64,000 nucleotides of DNA from Cruorifilaria tuberocauda (lineage: Eukaryota > Nematoda > Chromadorea > Rhabditida > Onchocercidae): assembly GCA_013365365.1 (NCBI GenBank), contig JABVXU010000011.1:248001-312000 (forward strand). Reading direction: 5' to 3'. A model generated the notes under the pieces. That model saw only the letters and a list, made by a program, of their open reading frames with translations, searched no databases and was not told the origin of the DNA. This document shows, in pieces, positions 1 through 13,618 of this stretch. Position numbers and translations under genes: made by a program. Position 1 is the stretch's first letter; the number at the start of each line of letters is the position of its first letter.

Positions 1-64
1 ACATACCACGTATTAATAACGGTAGTGATGGAAGAACAGTTTGACCTGTTTGTTATTTTTTTAG

Positions 65-3000
65 AACGGATTGTCAACACTGATGAAAAGGACAGGTAAG
101 AACTTCCCACCGCTCTCTTTATATTTAAAGAAGGAAATAAGCACTTTGCTTTGAATTTTTATGGTAACATTTGGAACTGAAATTAATTAAGAGATATCAA
201 CAGATGAATTCCGGATGATTATTTACTCTAATGGTTAATTTCAATACACTCCAAGCAATATCGATTCGGAAATGTGTTACAGAAATACATTTGCATGGAA
301 TGTTCTGCAAACATTCAGCTCGCAAAAGATTGAGAATATAATTTCATATTTTGAAAATCGTTTTTCAAACTTAATATTATATAATATATTGTTTGAAAAC
401 ATCAAAATTTAGACTTTCAGAAATTGAAACTGAAATTTAATTCCCAAGGTTTGATTTGTTTCCATTTAAAACAGTAAAAAAGACAGTTTGCAGTATACGG
501 TTCCGTATGGGCATCATGGTCAGCGTGGTCATTTTGCGTGAACAAAGTACGTGTGCGTGTACGAGCATGCAATACAGTTCGAGGATTCTCTTGTCTTGGT
601 AAGAAACAGGTAGTCTATTTATTATAATCTCAAAATTATGTATATTATTTTTAGAAATACACTTTAAAAATTTAAATGTTACTGTGCAAATTTAATACTC
701 TGAATAATTTAAATAGCATTTGGTTGGTTTCAAGGAATTCATGGAATGTGACTTGGATTACATGGAACCAACAGTACAAGCATCCGATTATGCAGCTGTA
801 GACCCGTGGGAAGAAGATCGAAGAGAAGCTATGAAACAACTTTATTCTCAGAAGCATTTACCAGATGAATTAGAAAAAGGAAATTTAGGGAAAGGCAAAA
901 TTAAATTTGCTCCGCATGGATCGGAGATTCGTCGACGTGAACGAAGTTCGTCTTTTTCCATCCCAGATCTTTCTGAAGTAGGAAAGATTTAAATATGCTT
1001 AAATGCACGTAAGAAATTTGTTTCGAAGTAATGAAAAGTCAAAAAAGGAAAGGAGTAATCTGAAAGAGATTAGTAAAACGTTGCAAGAGATTTCACAATG
1101 TCTGCAAGCTTAAATAAAAATAAACAAATTAGTGGAAGCGAGAGTAACAATAACAACAACATTTTAGTGCGATTAACAACAAAAGGAACGGATGGCAATC
1201 AGGCAGGACTCCATAAACAAATACAATATGAGGGGCAAACAAGTTAGTTAACATTTTTTCTACATATATTATAGACTCACAATAGTAAGAAACAACGAAC
1301 GAAAAAGTAAATTAATTAATTGATATGCAATTCATCACATAGTACTCATTGAGTCACTGAGTAATCTAGAGACGCGATCAAGAGTTAACACGCATTAATC
1401 AACATGATTCCGTGTCTATTCAAATGATACTTCATTATTTCTCAGCTGTTATTTCATTTAAAAGATAGATTTTTTCGAAGAATTAAGATATCTCGCTTGG
1501 TAATTTAATGCTACTCACAAGCTCATCGATATTTTCTCTATAGCAAACAGTAATGACAGAAGAAACAGTTAGCACAGACAGTGAAAGGTAATTTCAGATT
1601 TAATGAGATTTCTCCAAGACTTCAGCTTTAGAGTTGAATGCTCGAAATTCCAACGCTACGATCGAACAATCATTACCGTCATCGCCGTTTGCGGAAATCA
1701 CTACACGTGCACCGTTATTAAGCGATACCAAGTTAGAACCAAGTGATCAACTACAACAAGTTTCCTCACCCACCGATCAAGTGGCGGCGCAATCGGTGAA
1801 ACAGTCTTCTGTGGCATCAGAATCATCACGATTGCGGTCGGTTCATCAGGCACCTCAGATCTCTCTTTTACCTCAAACGAATCAACTGCAGGCATCAAAT
1901 AAATCTGAACAGACTGAACGATCGGTGCTTTTTACAGCGACAGAACGGATTTTGATTGATGAAACAGAAGATCAGGTTCTTTCTTCACAAGGGCAAGAGG
2001 TGATTGAACCTACATCTGGAAAAGTTTTGGTATGGATGCCACCTGGCATCACTACTTCGATTTCACAAGAAACCTCTAACAATAACATCAAATTTTCTGA
2101 TATCAGTGCAATAACTTCTACGCTGAATCCTATTGCATCTGAATCCTTTGTGTCACAGGTGAATAAAACAACAGCGATATCATCATCAACCTCATTACCA
2201 CCGCCATCACCTGCAACACCAATAACGACGAAGATGCCGAAAATAGAAGTGAAAGTTCCATCTGATTACCAGTCTTCCATACCAGTGCCAGTAGCGAAAC
2301 CACTAATTCCCATGAACAGTCCCGAAACTACTATGAGATATCACGAGTTTCTCAATGACAATTCACAAATTACATTTCCGGAACCGGATATTATACAGGC
2401 AGGATTTAAAACCTTAAGCCCCATGAATCACAACTATGGAATATCATTAAAGAAATCTGACCAACTTTTGTTAGTTTTTAAATTATTAATTTAATCAACT
2501 AGACATTTCAAATTTCCAAAAGCTTTTTGTTCAAAGGAAACAGTGTTCATTAGATTTCATTTCGATATTTATTTGTTAGCAATTGTTATGAGATTTACTA
2601 ATTCTGTTCAATGATTTGATGCAAAAAAGGAAAATTGTATAATTTATAAAATTTAAAAAGCCCGTAATTCATCAAAGAAATATGAAATAGAGAAGAAGAT
2701 CACCAAGGAATATCATCATTTGATATGCTACCGGAATATAACATTGAACGCAACAGCAATTCGAGATACGTTCCACGGCTAGAATCACAAGTATTAGCTT
2801 CTGGATTGAAGACATACGTCGTCGATCAGTCACGCAAAACACTGCAGGATGGCGAGGTCGACTTTCATAAGGTATGAAAGGGAAGGCTTGCATAGCCTTC
2901 GCCTTTAGTGTTACTTAGGCATTGACATTACATGACAATGAATAATGCTTTTCATTACTATCATTTTTGAGGTATTGTGCTAAATCATTGCGTAATCAAT

Positions 3001-4911
3001 AGGAAATAACACTACGAGTATTGTTATTCACTGTACGAATTAGCCCAATTCATTCTAATTAAATAAATGAATGACATTGTTGCGGAATGTTAAACTGTTT
3101 CTGTCTAAAATTTTAATAAAAAATTTATGGAAGTGATGAGAGAGAAAATGCAGAACTGAAGTAATTTCTTGCTTGATATCAGGCAAAGGATAGTGAAAGA
3201 GCTGCTGCTGATAAAGCATTGGATTTATTATTGAAAGCAATGTCTTCTAACGATGATATCGATCAACCGAAGAAGAAATTACTGCCTAATAAGGTTATCA
3301 AATTCAAGTATATTGAGATGTATCTATGTAATTGATGTTTTAATCGAGGATCGATTATATCGATGGAATTGAGAATTGGAAAACTTCCATCTCGTTTACT
3401 CTTGATTAAACCTATCATTAGATTCTATTTTAATGCAATAGAAAGAGAAAAGCAACCATCTTATTGCAGTTATATGTTCAATAATGTAATATTTCCTTTT
3501 GCATTAGAAACTCCGGAAATTATTGACATTCATAGTATTATCAATTTATTATCATTATGGCTTCTGTGCTATACTGATGATATTAGTTATCATTGATTTA
3601 CTGTAGCTTTAACTGCTAACATGAAAAGGTTTCTCCTGAAATATAAATGTCTTACAAAAACTAAAAATTTCGAACTATAAATTCGACTATTGAAAGGTTG
3701 AATAGTACTGATCATTAAATTTTATGTTTTTCAGAATTCTTATTTTGATCAGCCAAATAGTAAGGAAATAGAATTGGATAAAATGAGGGAAAAAGTGGAA
3801 AGCCTACAAAAAGCTATGAAAGCTATGGAGGTAATGTGCATTTTCACATTGAATTAATTTAATTCACCAAAATCGAATGAAACTGTGCATGATGTTGAGG
3901 GATTAAATGCCTTTTAACAGATGCAAAAATAGATTTCAGAATGAAACTGCGAAAAATTATAAAGAGAAAATTGAATTACAGAAAACGATGGGTGGAAATA
4001 AGAAATTTGAAGCGTATCGAAAAGCAATGAATCTAAATTTAGTACCCAGAGGGCCACCAACATCAACTTCCTCCCCGACAACAGCGCCTACAGTTATCGA
4101 TCAGTCGAGGATATTTTTACTTGCAGTGAATGAAAATGCTAGTTAGTTTTAAATACTTTTAATTTAAAATTATTGATTTTTTGTATGACATTAAGAATCT
4201 ATTGTGATAAAGAGACAATCATTCATCACAATTCGACAGTGATAACATTTGCACAGCATTTCAGTGATAAGTAACACATTTGAGAGATTCAAATTACCCC
4301 AAAGGAATAAACGAATTGAACGAATAAAAACTAATATGCATTACTCACCGACAATTTAACGTTTGACGACTTGTTGAATATAACATAAACTGAATTCGGT
4401 AACTCGAAATAAGTTTTAAATCAATGGCAGTTAGACTAATTTAGGTTATAACCAGCAAAGGCTTATTTATTTCGGAATTTCTGAATAATTTCACAAATTT
4501 CTTAATATATACTTTTACAAGTTTTTTAATATTTCTGTTTGTAGCGAGAATGAAGTAATAAGATTCATATTAAACTTCAAACTTTTTTGATTTACTTAAA
4601 AAAATTTTTTAGCATCAAATTGGTCAGAATGGACCAACTGGCAACGGTGCTTCTGTGGAAAGCAAATTCGAACAAGAATATGTCACTACGAAACGTCATT
4701 TCTTGTGAAGGGATGTAAAGGCAAAAGTTACGAATCACGTCCGTGTAATGAACGTGATCATTGCCCAACAACAACGCCATTACCAACTACAATATCGTCA
4801 ATTTCAACAACCATAGAATCAAAATTTAGGCGATCATCATTTCATCAACCACTTTCTATTGCTACTATGCAAAAATCAGAAGACAAGAAGCTGAAATATT
4901 CCGTATCTTAG
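65..4911 (+). CDS. Thrombospondin type 1 domain protein, 5' end outside window
   Basis: Exons inferred by splice phase: 65-95, 494-609, 735-977, 1544-1580, 1626-2469, 2691-2871, 3183-3293, 3735-3830, 3940-4141 and 4613-4911 (stop TAG), about 719 residues of the C-terminal part. A first TSP1 module spans 494-609 into 735 (motif WASWSAWSFC, an Arg/Val strand, then FSCLG and MEC) and shows only four cysteines. A second, complete TSP1 module lies in the last exon (WSEWTNWQRC, FCG, RTRIC, then three more Cys ending DHC; six in all). Between them is a long Ser/Thr/Gln/Pro-rich disordered region (1626-2469) and a charged, Lys/Glu-rich, probably helical stretch (3183-3830). TSP1 modules are normally extracellular and bind matrix or glycans, so a secreted or surface role is inferred; no signal peptide is in the window. 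The 1580/1626 junction is the weak point: the strongest donor, at 1588, breaks frame, and a poorer GT at 1581 restores it. The ortholog is not recognised. Confidence 0.8.
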
Positions 4912-5462
4912 AATACGAGCAATAATATCAATGAGGTTATAGACAATAATAGCAAATTAGAGTGATGCTATCTCTAAAAGATCGAATTAATAGAACATTT
5001 TAAACTTAAACTTATCAGGATATCATATCACATTAGAATAATCATGTTAAAGTTTTATTTCGAAACTATCACATTATCATACTCTAAAATATCTTGTCAG
5101 CACTGTAGCATATAATTCCTCTAAGTTTATCATATCATTTTATCATGAGGATAAAACTTCTAGTGATATTAGGGAAAAAAATTGAAGTATTAAAGTACTG
5201 TTGATAACCAATTATCAAAATGAATATTAGAAGGAATTTTTTGGTTTTTTTTTCAAACCACTTACACGTGATGAGTATTCCTCGCTCTTGAAAATTGCAT
5301 TTGTTATGCTTTTCAAATAGGAGAAGATTAAATTGATGGTGATTTCAAAATGAAATAAGTTTAGCCTTATTTTACTTTATTTCTATTAAATACTTTGCTC
5401 ATTCTGAATTAAAGTTTAGCACTGAATAACCATAATTTATTTATTTATAATCAACGAAATTA

Positions 5463-8293
5463 TCATTTCAGGAAAACAATTTTTTGTCGTTCAAGTTTTG
5501 TATTTTTTAAAAATGTGTAATATGATAAATAATGCAATTTTTCTTGCTGTTGTTTTTTGTTCTTATAAAATTTGATTATTACATTACAAATATGTGTATG
5601 AATTGAGAATAACAATAGTGAGAAGAATATTACTGAAGAATTGAAGGAAGAATTCCGAATCATCAATCAATCCGTATTCACTTATTATGTCGAAAATCCA
5701 AAACAGCATATATTTTATTTCATATTTTGGTAATGTTGGGAAATATTTACAGGTTTTTCTCATCACCTTTCCACGTTTCGTTGGTAGTATCAGTCGTTTT
5801 CGTGTCAGCAATCCGATCATATTCATGACACTTCTTTTCCAACTCCGAAGCAACAAATCGAAATTCGAAATCAATCGATGATGGATCATCTCTCCCTTTT
5901 GATGGCGTATCTCTAAAAGTTGCTATTGGCATTCCATCTTTGCACATTGATGGTACTGGTATTAAAATATTTTTATCGTTGAGAAAAAAAATTCATTTCT
6001 TCCTCTCTTCCACTCTTCATTTTCTTCATAACAATCTCCTATGGAATGAAGATTTCATCGAATAAAAATCTCATTTTCTCTCATTTAAATCATTTAGAAT
6101 AATTATATTTCAAATTGAAAAAGATGGAAAAAATATGAATGAACATGGAATGAATCACACATGCTTGTTAGCAAGCTTTTTTCTTTCCTCTTCCTAAACA
6201 ACGAATATTTATTCATATCAATTCAAGTTATACAATTTCTCTTCTTTTATTAGGATGAATTATTTTATTCATTAGAATTAATTATCAGCAAAGAGAATGC
6301 TTTCACATCTTTCTTTTCTATTTTTCAATCGGATATATTTAGAGTAGGCGTTAGAGGAAAGGATACAATTACTGTGATTACTCTTACAGTAGAAGTATTC
6401 TACAAGGCCGTTTAACGTGGAATTTTTGAATTAATTTAGAGAATATTGTTCATGCATGAGTTCCAAAGGAGAAAAAGGAAATAGATCTTTTTTAGCTGGA
6501 AAACATATTCTGCTTATTACTGTCAATGTGTGCTACATTCCATGTTTGGTAGCTACATCTTATTTATCTATTGTTTTTAATCAGTTCAAATACTTGTACC
6601 TATTTAACTATTATCTTACCTTTTTCCTTTATTATGCTACCATTATAACAATAGTCATAATTATAAAAATAGCTATAATCGTTATAACTAAAGTTATTGT
6701 GATAGTAATTATTAATTATTATTATTACAATTATAACTAATAACTATAACTATAATTTCGATTATAATTGTAGTTTTAATTACAAATGCAATTAAGGGAG
6801 GTAGATTAAAATTGTATAAATTCAAGGAACAAATTATTTAAAAAAGAATAAATTGATGACTATGAAGGAAAAGTAAACGAATAAACATTTCATCGTGATT
6901 TACAGTGTGCTAATTTGCCATTAGAAAGAAAAAAGCTAACATATGAGCAATTGTCGAAGTCCTACCAGAATTTCCTTTGCGACAGTTGAAATCTATGCTA
7001 TCATCCTCGAGCACTGCATGGTTATTCGGAAGTATGGCCGATTTCGAAATGCAAAATTTCTAAAACAAAAAAGGACATAATAACAATAGCATGAGAACAA
7101 ATTAATTTTTAGCCTATCTTCTGCACAGCAATTAATTATGTTAACAATTCAATTAATGAACATTGACTTTTGTCAGTTACCGAAGTGAAATAGAAAACGA
7201 AGGGTATGTGCAAGTATGTAATATTTTAGCACTCAGAAGTTTCAATATCTTGCGAATTTACTGATTGATTATGTTTTCCACACAAATGCTTTTCTGTTTA
7301 TTTCTATGAAGACGACTTTTTGTTAGTCATTGCTTAATAAGTATTACGAGAAAACAAAAATTAATAAGCAAAGAGATTTTTTCTTTTTCAGTTTCAATTC
7401 TCTCTGATGAATTAGTGCAATTGAAAATTGACCAACTTTACTCTCTCTGTTAACAATCCGAATGGATACAATTATATGTAAAACAGTAGTTGAAAGCGAA
7501 AGATAATTGAAGGAATCAAATTGACGGAAGAAATGGAAGATTTTTTGATAAATGAGTGAGAGTATGCAAAAGAGATCTAATTAGGTTACGATAAATGCGT
7601 GTAATTTTAATGGAACATTGATTTCATGCTTTTTGCTTATCGTAGCAATTATTTTATGCATTAAATGAAGCATAAAATGGAACTGAAAAGTTCAACTTGA
7701 TTCAGCTTTCTTCAGAATATAAACTTTTCAGAAATCGGCCATAAGTGTTTATCATTAGGCAAAATTATAATTAAAATTAAATAAATGAAGAAATGAACGA
7801 ATAAAGCATACAAACAATGAAGTTAAATAACCGAACACGAAATCAGTACCATAGTATCAGTGATAGCATGGATTATTAAACTGTACTTATTGAGATATCA
7901 CGTAAATTTGAAATCCAAATTACACGCATCAATACAAGGCATTTTTTTAATGCAAAGATTTTGGAAAATTTGCAAATTTAAGTGGAATTCATGGTTTTTC
8001 AGATTCATATTTTAAGCCTTTCCCTTTTTATCACTGCTGAAAATGATAACCACTTTTCTTTTGTTTGTTTGTTAATTAGCAAATTGCGAAAGCTTTTAAT
8101 ATTTTCATCTGAAAATTTAATCTCACTATTCCTCCTTTTCAAACCTTATTTTGAAAATTGAGCGCAGAAATGAATGCCAGTTTAGCACAGTTGTCAACTG
8201 GACTTAATAATTCTTCGTAGGCGGCAATTGTCCCACTTGAATTAACGGTTGGTAATCGATAACGACGAAGATATGGTGATGGATTGTGCACTC
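5463..8293 (-). CDS. Unrecognised protein, 3' part, possible C-terminal membrane anchor
   Basis: Four exons join in phase on the minus strand: 8293-8145 (starts inside a codon, ends AAG|GTTTGA), 7059-6966 (KFCISKSAILPNN, ends G|GTAGGA), 5955-5767 (SMCKDGMPIATF; ends AAAG|GTGATG) and 5632-5463 (stop TGA). The last exon follows a good pyrimidine-rich acceptor and codes for a hydrophobic stretch (VIFFSLLLFSI) followed by a Lys/Gln-rich tail, which would make a type I membrane protein. If the third exon is not spliced, translation stops instead at 5747-5749. Roughly 200 residues are covered; there are several Cys and potential N-glycosylation sites (NSS, NET). The 5' exons were not found between 8294 and 12570. 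I do not recognise the family. The evidence is open frame plus matching phases at three junctions, not homology. Confidence 0.5.
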
Positions 8294-11200
8294 CTGAAAG
8301 ATAACATTTTTCCACTAATATTTCCATATTGATTTCAGGTGTAATAATTAATTCATATTAATTATTAATTTGGATTTAACAAAACATTTTTTCCTTTTCA
8401 TCAGCTCTTTTCTTTAATTATTCTCTGATACTGTTTGAACTATTAATTAACTGTTTCGTTTATATTTCTCAGCTTTCTTCCTAGCAAACATGTAATTCCA
8501 TAAAGAAAAAGTTTCTAGTATATTTCTCCGGTAGGAAGATATGTTATGTATTATTGTCAGATGAATTCATTGAAATCGTGATTGCAATTATCAAAAATTG
8601 CAAGGAGGACAACTTTTCGTCCTTTCTCTCTTTCTCCCTCTTTCACTTTTCATCTTCACGTTTTACTTGGTTCCTTATTTTACGTGATTCAAATTCTCTA
8701 GAATGCAATTATGAGTGAAACTTTTGCCGTTTCATCTATTCTTGCTTCCATTTTTTATTTAGCAACTAAAATTTCTTGGAAAATTCAAATCATGCTAATA
8801 GTTCTATTATTATGGTCTAAAAATGAATACAATTATCATACTCATTAATATATTATCAATAAATATATGCAATAAATGAATGCATCCTGTTTATCACCTC
8901 TGATACCCAAACGGCTATCACAAAGAATTCTGATCATCCAAAACTATTTTAAGCTTAAGAATGCATTCAAAAAGAATTTGAAATTAAATTCTATGACAAC
9001 AAAAATTGCTATATTTTTTCATAATAAGACATGAATAAAATAAAAATATTCTGCGCTCAAGATTAAACGATATAGAATTAGCGAACTAAAAAGATAAAGA
9101 TGAAACTGTAGAACTTATAAGCATTAATTACTCCAGAAATTCCTATAGATTTAAAATATTTGATAACGAAATATTCAGCCAGTGTTATGATAATAAATGA
9201 AGTAATACAATGACTACAATATATATGTTGCAATATATCTAATATAATATAATATATAATATCGTTTTTTACAAACCAAATTTTTTTGTCGTCTCTAAAA
9301 AAAGAAATATTAACTTATACACTTGTATGCTTTATTAAATATAAATATTTTTTTTGAAATTCACAAAAGCTTTAATATAGCGAAAAGATTTGACAGCTCC
9401 TTTTTTATTATCTTGTTTCCGAGAGAAGACGGGAATTATTTCACGGTGATAGAAGTGTAAGATGTAAATATTAAGCTTAAACACTTCTAATTAATGTTAG
9501 TCACTGAATGAAGCATACAAATTTTAATTATTAAAAAAAGTATTAATAGTTCCGATATATTTTCAAAGTGTTTCAAGGTGTTTTTAAGCAAAAAATTTTT
9601 CATCTAAGTTAAGGACAATTTGCAACGAAATGATGGAAAAGCAAAAAATTTGCTAAATATCTTGAGGAATAATGAACAAACAATTGAATATTAATGCTAT
9701 CTTATTTTTATTTCCTTCATTTTGAAAGGTTATCCTTAATACTATCAAGACTGATTTCATCATTCGAAAACTTCATACAATTATGATGATGTTAGCTCTG
9801 ATTAAATCAATCTTGTAACCGCGGAACTTTGAAGTTTATCACTTTCGATTGTTTTTATGATATTTTGATATAATTTATGACTAGATAAAGGAATTTCATG
9901 ATATTATGAAATATTGAAATTGATGAAAGTAACTTCCTAGTATCAAAGAAGGAGTAGAAAAAGAAGTAAATAAGGTTAAATCATAATAATAATGATTCTT
10001 TAACTCATTATGAACTTACATTTTTATGTTCTCATCTATTTTTTCTTTTTTTTCTTTTTAGTTTTTCAATTACTTTTTGCTTAAATTATGTTCGTAGAAC
10101 TCGATGGACCATTTCAACCCTTTTTTTTATTTTTTAATTATTTTAGCTATCCACCTGAGTTAACTTTTTTTTTCATTCATATTTCGTTCAAATAAATTAT
10201 CGCCTAACTTCGGCCTTTAATTATCACTGTAAAATAACTAAAGAATTTTATGCAGTAATTAAAAAGTACGCATATCCTTAATTACAAAATGATTGAAAAA
10301 ACAAAGAAACCTGAAATGGGAGCATGTGACATTTTCAAAAATAGCCACGCACCTCGCCTTCGTCTCGTAACAATGTATTGCCAATATAAGCGACCTAATC
10401 TCCGTCCTTATCACTTAAAAGTTTCATAAAAATCGATTTCGAAAAATGGAGATAAAAATAAAATCGTAGAGGGAAGAAAGGATATAAGTGGGGTATAGAT
10501 TGAAAAAATTCTTCATATGCAATAAAGCTCTAAGCTTCTTTTCCTTCATCTTTTTGTTACTGGCCAAAAACAGGAAAGAAAAAAAAAGTGATGGGCTTCT
10601 AGTTTTTTTCGTTTTTTTAAGAGTAATAGTTTGGGAAAAACAATAATAATGCATTTGAAGTATGCTCTAAAAGGGATTTTGAAATGGATGGATGAAATAT
10701 TTGAAGAAATATATTTATCAGTAACTAAGATCTTTTTTGCTCTCTTAGACTTCGTTCATCTTCCTCCCGCCCTTTTCATTCACTGGTCTCTCTTATAGCC
10801 AGCTTACAACTACTCCATATCAATGAAATCAAATTATCCATGATGTTAGTTAATCGCTACTGATGTAATAGACAAACTATCTTCTACCAACAAAATCTCG
10901 AGGTAAAACAAATAAAATTTATCTTTAATAAACACATAAAACACCAATTATAATATTCTTTTTCTTGTTCTTTTTCGTTACTTTCGCTTCATTGTTTTCA
11001 CTTCTCACTTCTTGCATACGAAAATCATGAAAAATGCTCTGCTCTGCAAATACATGTTACTTTTTATGGCAGCGTTTTCCATTTTCCACTTCCATTTTTT
11101 ATCAATCTTCAGTCCAACATTTTTCGAAAAGTTAATTAACAATCATTAGTAATAATAAATAACACTAACAAAAAAATTTCATTCAAGGAACTTTACGAAT

Positions 11201-12570
11201 GGATTATATTTAAAACAGCGCAAAAAAAACTGAAAAAGAAAATGATTTTTGAAAAAAACGAACAAACCTTATCATTTCATCCAAAAAAGGAGAAAGAGAT
11301 AGGAAACATAGAGAAGAGGGAAAAAAATTTATCTTATCCATTAAGGAATTATTAATATTATTAATGCGGAATAATGGTGAGCTATGTTTTTTTAAACTAT
11401 TTTAATTTTGAAATCTATAACAAAAGAGAAATTTGCATTTAAAATAACCTCATAGCCCATAAATTACAATTGAATGTCAAAAAAGCTTTTAAGATTTCGT
11501 CTATAAGTATAGAATGCAACTTATAAGTAATTATCAGTTCAATTTTCAACACCTTAATTGTTATGGAGTAAACAAAGTAAAGTTTTATTTTTTCCTGCCT
11601 TTCCAAAATCAACTTCACTATTTCATAAATACATTTCTGACTAATAAGTGTTCCAAATAGTTATAGCGTTTCATGTCGATAAAAAAAATAATTAAACACG
11701 AAAATTAGCTGACCAGGAATTCATGGGATTCGTTGAGTCTGTTAAAAGCGTGATTATCAATCAACTTAAGTGTGATTTTAGATATTCTTCACATATTTTC
11801 GAAATTAGATGATTGACCCCCGCAGTTAAACTTACTATAGATAAATATTCTACTCATTCTTTCAAGAATTAATAATAATATTATTAATAGGATTAATCAA
11901 TAACTTTTTTTGCTGATTATTCAAGAATTTAGCATTAAAAAGCTATGGTAGTGCATTCAGCAACAACTGAGATCCGTAATTTCCCCAGATCCGATTTGCT
12001 AAATGAAATACATATGCTTTACCCGGCTTTTCCAGTTAACAGTAACCGTTAACTATTAAAGTTACTATTAACTATTAAATACATTTGTATAAGCTACTTT
12101 TCCAGTTGTCTACTATTCGACTTTTTCATTGTTTTGAACTAGAAAAATAGGATATTGCAGCCAGCTGATACGAAAGACATAATTCAAGAAATAGCGCATA
12201 AACTGTTTCTACTATTTGCTGAAACCTAATTTTGAAATATTTTCTACAAAACATTCAACAGATTTTATCGTGATAAAATATCTTTAATTTTTTGCAATAT
12301 GTTCGACAAAATATATGACTTCTATAAAAGAAGTTAACTCGGCTATACTACTTGGACAAAATATATGGGTTGATAAAAGCACTAGCAAAATCTACGAATC
12401 AAGAAAAGGCAGATTCATCAATGAAAGACATGTGACTAAGAAACAGATAATTCCAGAAGAAAGTTATAACTTGATAATGCATTGAATATAAGCGGGGAAA
12501 TTACTCAGCTCCGTCTCCTTTTCACTATTAGCGTTTTCCAACTTCAGGAATCATGCAAACGCATACGAAA
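8294..12570. other. AT-rich stretch without a firm gene
   Basis: It probably holds missing 5' exons of the minus-strand gene ending at 5463, plus the 3' flank of PMVK. Most of it is A/T-rich with stops in all frames. The only coding-like spot is around 10289-10429, open on the plus strand (46 codons from ATG) and partly on the minus strand. Short AT-dinucleotide-rich tracts occur near 9225-9265. Confidence 0.5.
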
Positions 12571-13450
12571 TCACTTCTCATTCTGTAACAATTGATGTAT
12601 TTCAGAACAAAGACGAGTTAAGCATTTATCTAAGTTGAGTGGCAGTGTTCCATCGGCAATCTGAATATCATTAGTAAGTATAACATCCCAACCAGTATAC
12701 TCGTCGAGACCACATTCAGTTATTTGATCATCAATTCCCTTAACAAATACGAAACCACGCATTTCCCGGACTGGTAATGTTGTTTCAACGCGTAATAATC
12801 TGTAAATTATTAAAACAGAATCATGTTTTTATTTCTGACTAGTTACTTGACTATTTAGAGAATTTAGGGTAGATCTTCGATTATTCGAAAAAACAATCTC
12901 AGTCATGAATTATTTTCCAGATGAGAAATAATGGTTGATATTGCGCAAAATGCGTACTTTAAATGAGAACCAGAATGCATTTTAAAAAACTCAATATCGG
13001 AAAATCGTCGACAATCAGTCACAATCAATACATCAGCCGAATCCGCCCTTGCGAAAACTTTTCTAAAATGATCAATCGTTTCAGTCATTCGACCTTAAAA
13101 TTTAATTTCAACTTCATCTTTTGCGATTATCGATTTTTTTGATTATTAAGAGAACAAAGAGATGAATTTTTTATCCTATGTTACCTGCAAAAATATCCTG
13201 AATCATTGCTTCGCATCTTTTCACCCCATGCAACCATATCTTGACGATATATCTCCTTGTATTGTATGTCATATTTCAAGCGCTCAGCATCAATACCATT
13301 TAATTGGGCATATTCTTCTTTGAGTGGATAACTTACACCACAAATAATAACTTTGTAACCAAATCTTTCTAACCGATCTGCCAATAAATTTCCCACAAAA
13401 TCTTTGCCACATTTTCGTTTTCCAGAAAGGCAAACAACCATAGTCTTCAT
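12571..13450 (-). CDS. PMVK: Phosphomevalonate kinase, animal type
   Basis: This enzyme phosphorylates mevalonate-5-phosphate to the diphosphate with ATP, in the mevalonate pathway that supplies isoprenoids. Three exons, 13450-13185, 13062-12958 and 12799-12571, join in phase 2 at both junctions and give 199 residues, close to the 192 of the human enzyme. The start (MKTMVVCLSGKRKCGKDF) carries the family's N-terminal ATP-binding loop GKRKxGKD. Further family landmarks are PLKEEYA, YKEIYRQDMVAWGE, GYFCRKVF, IVTDCRRFSDIEFF and GFVFVKGIDDQITECGLD, all in the order seen in animal PMVK. The ATG lies four bases after an acceptor at 13455-13456, so it is reached either from the leader exon at 13537-13618 or by trans-splicing. 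It is unrelated to the GHMP-type fungal and bacterial enzyme. SEC61G lies upstream on the same strand. Confidence 0.95.
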
Positions 13451-13536
13451 TTTTCTGAAACCACTCCGAACAGAACTCAATTTTTAAGAAACTGAAAGAA
13501 ATTTTTTTTACGAAACTATCAAAAAGTCCCACTCAC

Positions 13537-13618
13537 CAGGTTTATCCGGTCGAGAAACATAGTACAGCTTTCCGTAGTGGCTGATCAGATACATAAGATA
13601 CCATCATGTAGCTCTTTC
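13537..13618 (-). other. Probable non-coding leader exon of PMVK
   Basis: An 82-base segment is flanked by a strong acceptor (CTCTTTCAG) and a consensus donor (G|GTGAGT). Joined to the next acceptor at 13455-13456, it gives an in-frame stop just before the PMVK start codon, so it would be 5' untranslated. It contains two short upstream open frames, one starting MYLISHYGKLYY and one starting MMVSYVSDQP. It could instead be an exon of an unrecognised small gene between SEC61G and PMVK. Confidence 0.4.

Noticed and set aside
1003..1247. Two overlapping short frames (one starting MHVRNLF, one starting MSASLNKNKQ) in the TSP1 gene
   Set aside because: No acceptor gives the right phase. Exon 735-977 joins directly to 1544 in phase 0, so this is treated as intron, though an alternative exon remains possible.
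5584..5889. 101-codon minus-strand frame across the 5632-5767 junction
   Set aside because: It overlaps the better-supported frame of exon 5955-5767 and crosses the inferred intron.
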